Below are positions 14,001-18,484 of a stretch of 20,487 nt of DNA, piece after piece. Location: positions 1-20,487 of the IMG/VR virus record IMGVR_UViG_3300023176_002873; one strand, 5' to 3'. The DNA is from a virus. Position numbers and translations under genes: made by a program. The notes below the pieces were generated by a model that made no database searches, had not been told where the DNA came from, and saw nothing but the letters and a program-made list of their open reading frames with translations. Each line of letters opens with the position of its first letter. Position 1 is the first letter of the stretch.

Positions 14001-16903
14001 TCACCTCTGCAGGGGATGGAAATGCCCATACATTGGAAATGTCCAAGAAGATGGAGAAGAGTCTCATCACTGTTAATGGCGTTGTCCAAAGTCCAATATC
14101 ATATGCTCTCATTACAAAAACACTGCAACATAATAGTGGGTCGGTTGGTGTCAATACTGAGTATATGGCACTTTCAGGCATTTCCACAATACTGCCAGGA
14201 GACATTCTCAAGATTGAAGATGAGTTTATAAAAGTCTCTGCTGTTGGTTTCGGATCAACATCAACTGGTCCAATCACTGGAATTGGCACATTTAATCTTG
14301 TTAAGGGTGTTAGAGGATTTGTCGGATCTTCTGCAACGTCACATAATAATGGAGTTGATGCAGATGTTTATGTTGGTGCATTCAACATCGTTGGGTCTAA
14401 TATTCACTTCACAGAACCTCCAAGAGGAAATAGTGGTGAAAATGTAGACTCCAGCAATCTCCCATATCCAAAGGCATCCTTTGGTGGAAGAGTTTATCTG
14501 AGAAATGATTACACCACAAACAAGATATATGATAATATCTCCAAAAACTTCACTGGAGTTGGTGCAACTTACACGGTAAGCGTTGGTGGTGCAAATACAA
14601 CTGGTATTGAGACTGGAAGTGGATTAGTATTCATTAACGACGTATTCCAAACACCTTCCACAGTAAACAATCTTGGAAACAACTACAGTTTCTCTGAGAA
14701 TGCTGGAATAAGCAGTGTTGTATTCACTGGCATAACTGACAGTCTTGGCAACTTGGTATTGTCTGATTATGATGTCAATGCTAATCAACTTCCTAGAGGA
14801 GGAATCATTGTTTCTCTTGGATCTACCCCAGGTCTTGGATATGCTCCACTTGTAGGTGCTGCTGTAACTGCTGTTGTTGGAGCTGGAGGATCTATCGTAT
14901 CAGTTGGTCTTGGCACTACTGATATACTTGGTTCTGGATACAATAGCATCGTGTCCATTGGTATCAGTGTCTTTGAAGAAGGTCACATTGGTGATGTAGC
15001 ATCTATTTCTGCAACTGTTGGTGCTGGCGGAACTCTGGCATTTACTGTTGGTGCTGGAGGAACTGGATATACAAATCCACAAATCCACGTATCTGAGCCA
15101 TCATACGAAAATCTGGAAGTCGTTGGTGTTTCTAGACTTGGTATGGGAGCAACGACAGATACTGGTGTTGGTCTTCTTCTTTCCGTCGAAGTTGGTGCAG
15201 CATCCACAAATGTTGGTATCGGGTCTACTCTGTTTGAGGTTACTTCATTCAAGATTACAAGACCTGGATACGGATTTAAGAAAGGTGATGTATTCAGACC
15301 AGTTGGTCTAGTAACAGGTGCAAACTTGTCTTCACCAGTTAATGATTTTGAATTGACCGTATTAGACACATTTACAGATTCATTCTCAGCATGGCAGTTT
15401 GGTGAGTTAGACTTTATTGACTCCGTTTCTGAATTCCAGAATGGGTCAAGAACTAGATTCCCACTTTACTATAATAATGAGTTAATAAGTTTTGAGGTTG
15501 ACACCAATGATGCACAGTCTGCAGAGATTGACCTCAATTCTATTCTCCTTGTCTTTGTAAATGGTGTTATTCAAGAACCTGGTATTCACTATAGATTTGA
15601 AGGTGGCACATCAATCGTATTTGATGAAGCACCAGATGCATCTGATAATATTTCAATCTTCTTCTATAGAGGCACCAGAGGCACTGATAGCTTCTCTGTT
15701 GACATCATCTCAACACTGGAAGTAGGAGATATCCTCCAAGTTAACAAAAATAATATTATTGATGATACGATTACTCAGGACTTTAGAACAGTTTATAGCA
15801 TTCAATCCTCCGATAGAGTTGAAACAAATCTATATCGTGGTGTAGGTATTGATGAAACAAACTATAAACCAGTTAACTGGACTAAGAAGAAAGTTGACTC
15901 TAAGATTAGTGGAGAGTTTGTGTATAAGACAAGAGATTCTATTGAAACTCAAGTTTATCCAACAGCAAAGATTATCAGTGGTATTACAACTACTGATACT
16001 GAAATATTCGTTGATGATGCAAACTTCTTCAACTATGAAGAAAACGAATCTGCAATCGTCATTAGTGATGTTGATGCTCTCATCGTCTCTTACAGCAATC
16101 CAGTTGCAGCAGCGATTACTGCTACAGTATCTGCCGCAGGAACTATTAGTGGACTGTCTATAAACAACGGAGGGTCTGGATATACTGGAGCTTCAGTTTC
16201 AGTTTCTATCGCTGCTCCTAAGTCTATTGGTGTTGGGGTTGGCACTACAGCAACGGCAACAGTTACTGTTTCTGGTGGTCAACTTACAACTCCAGTTACT
16301 ATTACAAATCCTGGATTTGGATATACAGCAACAAATCCACCACAAGTCCTTGCACCAACATCTAATGTAACTTATGAAAATATAACTGATATTACGACGG
16401 TAAATGGATTCTCAGGAATTGTGACTGGAATCTCAACATCCTCAGGTATTGGCACAGATTTGGCAATCAAGTTCTTCCTCAGTGCCGACACATTTACTGG
16501 TCTTACTACTGGTTATCCTATCCTCATTTCTAATACTCATGTTGGTAATGGAGTAACGTCAATCGACACTGTTGATTCCAATATTGTAGGTATTGGCACT
16601 TCATTTGTCGATAACATTTATACTATTCATGATTTAAATCTCCCATTAGGATCTGGTGGTTCTATTGCCGATATTACAGTAAATGTATTGTCAACAACAG
16701 ATACTACTGGAATCTCAACCTCTGGTGTAAATGTTGGCACATTCTCCTGGGGTAGACTTTCTGGATTTACAAGAAGTTCTTCACCTATTTCTATAGGAGT
16801 AACTGGTCTCACAATTGATTCTGGATTATCAACGTATCCAACTATTCAAAGAAGAGGCTATGGATTAAGGACTAACGGTAGTCTGAGAAAGGACCTAGGA
16901 TAG
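5012..16903 (+). CDS. Giant baseplate wedge/virion structural protein in the gp7 position (3963 aa)
   Basis: The frame is uninterrupted for 11.9 kb. GAGGG at 5001-5005 supports ATG 5012, one base after gp6. The first 60 residues and about 165-245 (EFYKKLKYSF, SKGTEESYRILFNIIFG) match the N-terminal arm of cyanophage gp7-position proteins, and the gp6-X-gp8 order is that of T4 gene 7 (1032 residues). The rest is about four times longer than T4 gp7. It is built of beta-rich modules: tethered-strand units at 68-150 and 325-375, seven 'HGF/GD' units, many GGxGY units, a YHYH-like domain at about 1206-1336, a triplicated HxGTDT unit at about 2525-2860 and three VNGVxQ units after 3016. It ends with QRRGYGLRTNGSLRKDLG, resembling the C-termini of other cyanophage tail proteins. 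There is no signal peptide or membrane segment. The likely role is wedge arm plus surface-exposed appendage; the function of the added modules is inferred. Confidence 0.9.
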   Translation: MIKTGFETRVKVQQVIENQLPEFLRSESPKAVDFLKQYYISQEYQGGPMDLANNLDQYLKFDNLSPEVISGETTLSAGISSTTDTVQVASTKGFPAEYGLFKIDNEIFTYTGITTNSFTGCVRGFSGITSYRTQLNAEELVFSTSERAAHTSGTTVKNLSVEFLKEFYKKLKYSFTPGLENVDFVSDLDVNNFIKEARTLYQSKGTEESYRILFNIIFGVTPKVVDLEGYLLKPSTSEYLRREVVVAERISGDPNKLLGQTIKKSTDEETQASVSEVEIFTRSGITTYYKLNLFVGYDDKDLIEGTFDIQPKSKVINPVSVGSSVITVDTTIGFTESGTLISGDNTITYTSKTVNQFLGCSGVETAISTTDEIRTSEVFVGYEDGDISKKVEIRITGVISDFEQRSDILLSTEGQQIYVKNVGEKVLNPDSNSSYKQIFANSWIYNTSSRYQVEQISGSAFKLKSSVDKSSLKVGDKVDILQGNTETVAHSNAEVASVSGSTVTLNNLSGFTHNTSLDYTIRRKLNTASSSGTPLLYGNDVLTTDVQNVYFENDEYYYVASNSLPSYEVTKTVKKATISSASGSALQGYSSSTEKYNTLSFPSSVPFITGDKVKYSASGTALSGMPEGVYYVKVLSPNNKIKLYLSRALIQIDTPVEFTSTSSSGSHTFVLVDQEDEKIYPQKIFKKFPSSKNIKIGNKTETIPGSTGLFVNGVEILNYKSEDKIYYGPVSKLQVYNGGTDYDVVNPPTVSIASPSSGTTALARAVVSGSVHDVLVDPQSFDVKDVLSATIEGGNGSGAVLKPIVETRYREIDFNGSSSLIGGGVDYINDVIVFSSSHNLTDGDGVVYNRNGNTAIGIGTFGGSNNPTGNTLISGSVYYAGVENATSIKLYSSKGDHASGINTVGFTTAVSQGTHKLKTFAARKTLTSIKVLDGGSGYTNKKLYVKTSGISSVEDTITFENHGFSDGDIITYSTTGTAITGLSTTSRYYVLKEDNNRFRVANAGIGGTITTNYTKRDYVDLQSSGTGYQIFSYPDITVTVNAEFSSSADSITATPIIRGSIDDVYLYENGTGYGTEILNFHKKPQVSLNIGKDAELTPVISSGRITSVIVSAAGQDYTSAPLLTLNSRNGVGAKLRAVVNDAGKITSVVVLNGGIGYGSDTTITVSPNGRNAYIEASVRDLTVNKLSKFDKEIIIKNPDNNQGLEYGFVGYSTSIGDDVYGDDGSDHSPIIGWAFDGNPIYGPYAYSDSDDINSSIKPLTSGYTLSTSSVVDRPSSFASGFFVEDYIYDNSGDLDEYNGRYEKTPEFPKGVYAYHATISNTSSEPEFPYFVGNYYKSLPLDQSLDQTFDFNSSNLLRNTFPYKVAEKYADNDFISEANEALIQNAIIESITKGSVTGLTINEDGDEYMVGDVASFDNTDTNGGGISADVKSVVGKRIVSIDTSVDSYQSTKVVWENSNKISLHLDNKQHQILDGESVVVSGLSTFISGLTKSHLVGITSETTTLIRQLPSNTTAGVVTDIYVSRIPVSLSVGSTVAIGTEGLSVLNIFPSNKVVRATRSVTGTAHTASTEVTVVDGKLTIDAKVDYFESKLNDKVYFHPTQSVGIGTTAGIAVSNSYTIADLTSTISVPTQSIYLPNHPFKNAQPVTFSRVAGSNAISVASTETSTPFNIPTTGNTQTLYVINKSKDYIGLTTSVGLTTNTGGLFFISFTENGDASDYQYALESNFNQVTATVSKVDTVVSVSTSHLLSNGDNIILDVKPGQSVGIATTTPVVVKYNSNHNKLLVNPVGFTSVGVNTVSDQLTITSHGFKTGDKVFYDSSDILISGLTTGSYYVYRIDDNNLNLTDTYYDAVSSPPSIVSLGSTGGAGQELTSINPRIEVERNNSLVFDVSHSSLNGYNFNIYRDAAFNNKLVSTGSTTVFSVTGVGTIGVSSTARVTLDYSDELPTIIYYSLEKSGYITTADNSVKNSSEILFVDSPYKGNYNVFGVGTTTFHVSLNEVPDFLSYTQDNTDVLEYSTTSATAKGGVKSMRIVSGGNNYKRLPKFNSIISTSGEGADIIPTSSTIGRIKEVSVDDAGFDFSADKTLNPEAYISPTINVINRDIVTNVSILDGGRNYVSAPDLVIVNPETGSAYSTGVLEAEIQGSAIFSVNIIESPIGLAQINNKLYAVNNSNGIGISSCFSSNTGIITCHIATPILGFSTAPFTVGEEVFVENIRKFGTSGEGHNSTDHGYNFFTVSSFTNSNPAIVEFDISEYTTNPGIAVTNQSLYASIIKKSDYPSFELTQVLSNFILDEPILTLEGNDYVERDLIVTENLEDSIKVYGTYVLSEDDVILGKYSGTKATINSIVENRAIFKVDYSTRKNLGWSDDIGKLNQDYQVTSDNDYFQNLSYTIKSPIEYEDLINPVNRLLHTSGLKNFADTEIQTTVNAGSATTSTSSSTLALVDIISEERVDTINDFDLVIDIDTQTYSPARSKYIKFQNKKLADYIKCVSNRVLFVDNINSQFSNEGDADLYVDMLNYSINDGLNRFVVQVINPDSTERQISEIYTLPTVDKNIITFERGSLFNTSDKVADISGHISEFGALTLRFLPTEQFDSDYDIKILRNNFSSSLAGIGTRTVGFVNLTGSNISVGAGNTSSIINANTSSTESLFVSAEVEDLTTNELNYVELFVDHNGTDTFVSEYYLDNDSPVESSTNFIGTFTSSINSGVLSINFENTESNTVFVRSKVVGFGTTAAGIGTYRFLSSGQPEGSETTVRLHSDFVNQSGISTIFSVARSDVTSIKSLVRVSYGSTSALHQILVVHDGTDTYTLQYPFLSIQDEVGIGTFGSKFDGSDLVVNFYPESGISDTISLQAFSEFIQSESDLDNTPLDLSYGSVRESLLVSGYDSINGNRVNKTEFELKHNDVPIFQKTFNPSDTDVLNLQTGTFTVADHFFSTGEQLTYNSASSFDGATVNPIIDSNTTVGLATTVFAIRVNSSQFRLASSKANATAGTAITFTSAGDGNAHTLEMSKKMEKSLITVNGVVQSPISYALITKTLQHNSGSVGVNTEYMALSGISTILPGDILKIEDEFIKVSAVGFGSTSTGPITGIGTFNLVKGVRGFVGSSATSHNNGVDADVYVGAFNIVGSNIHFTEPPRGNSGENVDSSNLPYPKASFGGRVYLRNDYTTNKIYDNISKNFTGVGATYTVSVGGANTTGIETGSGLVFINDVFQTPSTVNNLGNNYSFSENAGISSVVFTGITDSLGNLVLSDYDVNANQLPRGGIIVSLGSTPGLGYAPLVGAAVTAVVGAGGSIVSVGLGTTDILGSGYNSIVSIGISVFEEGHIGDVASISATVGAGGTLAFTVGAGGTGYTNPQIHVSEPSYENLEVVGVSRLGMGATTDTGVGLLLSVEVGAASTNVGIGSTLFEVTSFKITRPGYGFKKGDVFRPVGLVTGANLSSPVNDFELTVLDTFTDSFSAWQFGELDFIDSVSEFQNGSRTRFPLYYNNELISFEVDTNDAQSAEIDLNSILLVFVNGVIQEPGIHYRFEGGTSIVFDEAPDASDNISIFFYRGTRGTDSFSVDIISTLEVGDILQVNKNNIIDDTITQDFRTVYSIQSSDRVETNLYRGVGIDETNYKPVNWTKKKVDSKISGEFVYKTRDSIETQVYPTAKIISGITTTDTEIFVDDANFFNYEENESAIVISDVDALIVSYSNPVAAAITATVSAAGTISGLSINNGGSGYTGASVSVSIAAPKSIGVGVGTTATATVTVSGGQLTTPVTITNPGFGYTATNPPQVLAPTSNVTYENITDITTVNGFSGIVTGISTSSGIGTDLAIKFFLSADTFTGLTTGYPILISNTHVGNGVTSIDTVDSNIVGIGTSFVDNIYTIHDLNLPLGSGGSIADITVNVLSTTDTTGISTSGVNVGTFSWGRLSGFTRSSSPISIGVTGLTIDSGLSTYPTIQRRGYGLRTNGSLRKDLG
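6799..8045 (+). repeat. First cluster of protein modules of the 'SHGFxxGDxVxY' type (three copies)
   Basis: Inside the giant gene, three copies of one module lie at about 6799-7035, 7501-7770 and 7876-8045. Each has a strand, a hydrophobic turn and 'GD' (FITGDKVKYSASGTALSG, SHNLTDGDGVVYNRNG, NHGFSDGDIITYSTTGTA), then a YYV or YYA strand (VYYVKV, VYYAGV, RYYVLK), then a residue run around KLY or FRV. The first two end in SHTF or GTHKL. Further, more diverged copies follow at about 9910, 10233, 10420 (SHGFKTGDKVFYDSS ... SYYVYRIDDNN) and 13795 (DHFFSTGEQLTYNSA ... AHTLEM). Confidence 0.7.
7205..8560 (+). repeat. GGxGY beta-module cluster in the giant protein
   Basis: This stretch encodes repeated units of the form strand-GGxGY-strand-Ala/Val-rich strand-turn-strand: VYNGGTDYDVVNPPTVSI, VLDGGSGYTNKKLYV, LQSSGTGYQIFSYPDITV, YENGTGYGTEIL, SAAGQDYTSAPLLTL and LNGGIGYGSDTTITV. 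Units alternate with 'I..V.V' strands that lead into the next one. The same unit recurs at about 11083-11490 (VSGGNNYKRLPKF, ILDGGRNYVSAPDLVI), 14797-15320 (GAGGTGYTNPQIHV, ITRPGYGFKKGDVF) and 16105-16360 (INNGGSGYTGASVSV, TNPGFGYTATNPPQVL). Confidence 0.75.
8627..9019 (+). other. YHYH-type domain inside the giant baseplate protein
   Basis: Residues about 1206-1336 contain the two blocks that mark the YHYH family. The first block is DHSPIIGWAFDGNPIYGPYA (1226-1245). The second is GDLDEYNGRYEKTPEFPKG (1292-1310), followed by VYAYH (1311-1315) and FPYFVGNYYK. The eponymous YHYH sequence is degenerate here (Y1312-A-Y-H1315). The family is known mostly from secreted bacterial and environmental proteins of unclear function; aromatic and His residues suggest ligand or metal binding. 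Within a virion it would be an exposed domain. Recognition is from memory of the motif, not from a search. Confidence 0.75.
11083..11490 (+). repeat. Second GGxGY beta-module group
   Basis: Residues about 2025-2160 of the giant protein read MRIVSGGNNYKRLPKF, then a Ser/Gly linker and IKEVSVDDAGFDFS, then VSILDGGRNYVSAPDLVIV. This is the same strand-GG-x-x-Y-strand plan as the cluster at 7205-8560, about 2.5 kb away, separated by HGF/GD-type units. Confidence 0.65.
12585..13590 (+). repeat. Tandem triplicated ~130-aa module with HxGTDT motif
   Basis: Three diverged copies follow each other at a spacing of about 130-138 residues. Key blocks align: VVQVINPDSTERQISEIYTL, then VELFVDHNGTDTFVSEYYL, then ILVVHDGTDTYTLQYPF. 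Each is followed by GSLF, GTF or GTFGS, and then by 'G-x-L-x-x-x-F' (FGALTLRFLP, SGVLSINFEN, GSDLVVNFYP). The His of the motif is at nt 13028 in copy 2 and at nt 13418 in copy 3. The pattern suggests beta-sandwich domains in a row. Similar units are, as I remember them, common in cyanophage tail proteins of unknown function. Confidence 0.65.
14059..15672 (+). repeat. VNGVxQxP modules of the C-terminal part
   Basis: Three related units lie at about 14059 (LITVNGVVQSPISYAL), 14617 (LVFINDVFQTPSTVNNL) and 15541 (LVFVNGVIQEPGIHYRF, followed by GGTSIVFDEAPDASDNISIF and FYRG). The third is the most complete. The unit is a known building block of cyanophage tail proteins and is usually next to an adsorption-related or fibre-like part; here the role is inferred. 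Confidence 0.65.
14797..15320 (+). repeat. Glycine-rich GGxGY group
   Basis: Residues about 3263-3437 are extremely rich in Gly, Val, Ala and Ser: VVGAGGSIVSVGLGTTD, LGSGYNSIVSIGISV, TVGAGGTLAFTVGAGG, TGYTNPQIHV. The DNA has a matching near-repeat GTTGGTGCTGGNGGAACT at about 15018 and 15047. It ends with ITRPGYGFKKGDVFRPV. A similar but shorter group follows at 16105-16360. Confidence 0.65.
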
Positions 16904-16904
16904 T

Positions 16905-16912
16905 TATAAATA
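16905..16912 (+). promoter_or_regulatory. T4-type late promoter TATAAATA
   Basis: This is an exact match to the T4 late consensus, beginning one base after the stop of the giant gene and 19 bases before the gp8 ATG. The predicted start of transcription leaves a leader of about 12 bases. It would let gp8 and the following genes be made independently of the 11.9-kb gene upstream. Confidence 0.8.
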
Positions 16913-16930
16913 TAGAAAAAAGCTATTACG

Positions 16931-18481
16931 ATGGCGGCAATTGTAACAGATCAGTTTAGAATATTAAATGCGGCTAACTTTATAGATTCCGTTTCCGATA
17001 CTTCTAACTCATATTATGTCTTTGTTGGGTTAGCAAATCCAACAACTTCTGGTTATGGTAGAGATACTGATTGGGACTCTGATGTTCCAAACCCTACTGA
17101 TAACATCGACTACATGAATTTTGTAGGTGATGCAATGATGTTTGGTAAAAAGGTAACATCTACCAATGCTAGACGTGTTGTTAGAAGAGTTGATTGGGTT
17201 AGAGGCACAAAATATGATATGTATCGTCATGATTATAGTTTGTCTAACTTATCTGCAGTATCCAAGTCACCAAGACTTTATGACTCAAACTATTATGTAA
17301 TGAATAGTGAGTATAAGGTCTATACTTGCTTGGACAACGGATCTTCGGGAATCAACACAACAGGAAATGCTTCTGTAGATGAGCCAACATTTACAGATTT
17401 AGAGCCTTCTGTTGCAGGAAGCAGCGCTGATGGATATACGTGGAAGTATCTGTTTACAGTAACACCAAGCGATATTATCAAGTTTGACTCTACCGAATAT
17501 ATTGCTCTTCCAAGTAACTGGGATACATCATCAAACTCTCAGATAGTAGCAGTTAGAAATAACGCAAACTCTGATGTAAATGAAAATCAAATAAAGAAAG
17601 TATACATTGAGGCACAAGGTGCTGGATATTCCCAAGGGTCTCACGAAGTAACTATTCTTGGTGATGGCAGCGGTGGAAAGGTTGTTGTTGAAGTCAATAG
17701 CTCTGGTCAAATCACAGATGCTGTAGTTTCGTCTGGTGGAAGTGGATATACCTATGGAATCGTTGATTTGGGGTCTATCAACACTAATGCTAGCACTAGA
17801 GCAGAGTTAATCGTAATCATTCCACCATCAAAGGGGCATGGATACGATATCTACAAAGAACTTGGTGCTGATAAAGTCTTGGTTTATGCAAGATTTGATG
17901 ACTCTACAAGAGATTTCCCAGTAGATACAAGTTTTGCCCAGATTGGAATCGTTAAGAATCCTGTTTCTTATGGATCTACAACAGTATATACTGAGAATGA
18001 GTTTTCATCCCTAGGGTCTATCAAGTTTTCTAGTGTTGTTGGGTCAGTTTCAATCGGTGAAAAGATAAGTCAGTCAATCACTGGTGAAACTGCAAAAGCA
18101 GAAGCATATGTTTCTTCCTTTGATACTGAGACAAATGTCCTCAAGTATTTCCAAGACAGAAACTTATTCTTAAATCAGACTAGTTATGATACTGTAGATT
18201 ACGCTGGTATTTCTACATCATCAAAGGTTTTAGGTTTCTCTACATCAGGTGGCTCAGTAACTGGCACTGGCGGATTCTCTGGATCTATTGAAAACTTTAC
18301 TGGAATAAGCACAAACCCAACAGGGTCAAAACTTATTTCTCTTGGAGTTCAATTTACACAGGGACTTGCTACACCTGAGATAAATAAAGGGTCAGGAGAT
18401 ATCATCTATCTCGATAACCGTCCTTTGATTTCAAGAAATTCTAGACAAAAGGAAGACGTTAAAATTATCCTGGAATTTTAA
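16931..18481 (+). CDS. 8: Baseplate wedge subunit gp8
   Basis: The product has 516 residues (T4 gp8 has 334). The N-terminal block (TDQFRILNAANFIDSV, 6-21), RRVDW (85-89), the middle block DGYTWKYLFTVTPSD (167-181) with EYIALP, the block QIGIVKNP (337-344) and the C-terminal IYLDNRPLISR...DVKIILEF match T4 gp8 in order. Gp8 binds gp7 and gp10 in the wedge arm. The extra length has two parts: a GGxGY module at about 221-280 (IEAQGAGYSQGSHEV, SSGGSGYTYGIV) and a Ser/Gly/Thr-rich stretch at about 350-470. The gene lacks a Shine-Dalgarno sequence and follows an exact late promoter by 19 bases. The stop is 3 bases before the next ATG. Confidence 0.93.
   Translation: MAAIVTDQFRILNAANFIDSVSDTSNSYYVFVGLANPTTSGYGRDTDWDSDVPNPTDNIDYMNFVGDAMMFGKKVTSTNARRVVRRVDWVRGTKYDMYRHDYSLSNLSAVSKSPRLYDSNYYVMNSEYKVYTCLDNGSSGINTTGNASVDEPTFTDLEPSVAGSSADGYTWKYLFTVTPSDIIKFDSTEYIALPSNWDTSSNSQIVAVRNNANSDVNENQIKKVYIEAQGAGYSQGSHEVTILGDGSGGKVVVEVNSSGQITDAVVSSGGSGYTYGIVDLGSINTNASTRAELIVIIPPSKGHGYDIYKELGADKVLVYARFDDSTRDFPVDTSFAQIGIVKNPVSYGSTTVYTENEFSSLGSIKFSSVVGSVSIGEKISQSITGETAKAEAYVSSFDTETNVLKYFQDRNLFLNQTSYDTVDYAGISTSSKVLGFSTSGGSVTGTGGFSGSIENFTGISTNPTGSKLISLGVQFTQGLATPEINKGSGDIIYLDNRPLISRNSRQKEDVKIILEF
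17591..17770 (+). repeat. GGxGY module inserted in gp8
   Basis: Residues 221-280 of gp8 read VYIEAQGAGYSQGSHEV, then GDGSGGKVVVEVNSSGQ, then ITDAVVSSGGSGYTYGI. This is one complete unit of the type repeated in the giant protein next door. T4 gp8 has no such segment in the part I can compare, so it is probably an insertion. Confidence 0.7.
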
Positions 18482-18484
18482 AAA

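Noticed and set aside
13945-14289. 114-codon frame on the minus strand
   Set aside because: It lies fully inside the giant gene, opposite a recognisable VNGV module, with no promoter or ribosome site; it is a shadow of the coding strand.
14797-15320. Tandem DNA repeat or CRISPR-like array
   Set aside because: The near-repeats follow the codon frame and vary at third positions; there are no regular spacers, so they are protein repeats only.
14983-15369. 128-codon frame on the minus strand
   Set aside because: It is opposite the glycine-rich stretch, whose GGT/GGA codons read as Pro/Thr/Ser on the other strand; repetitive composition explains the open frame.
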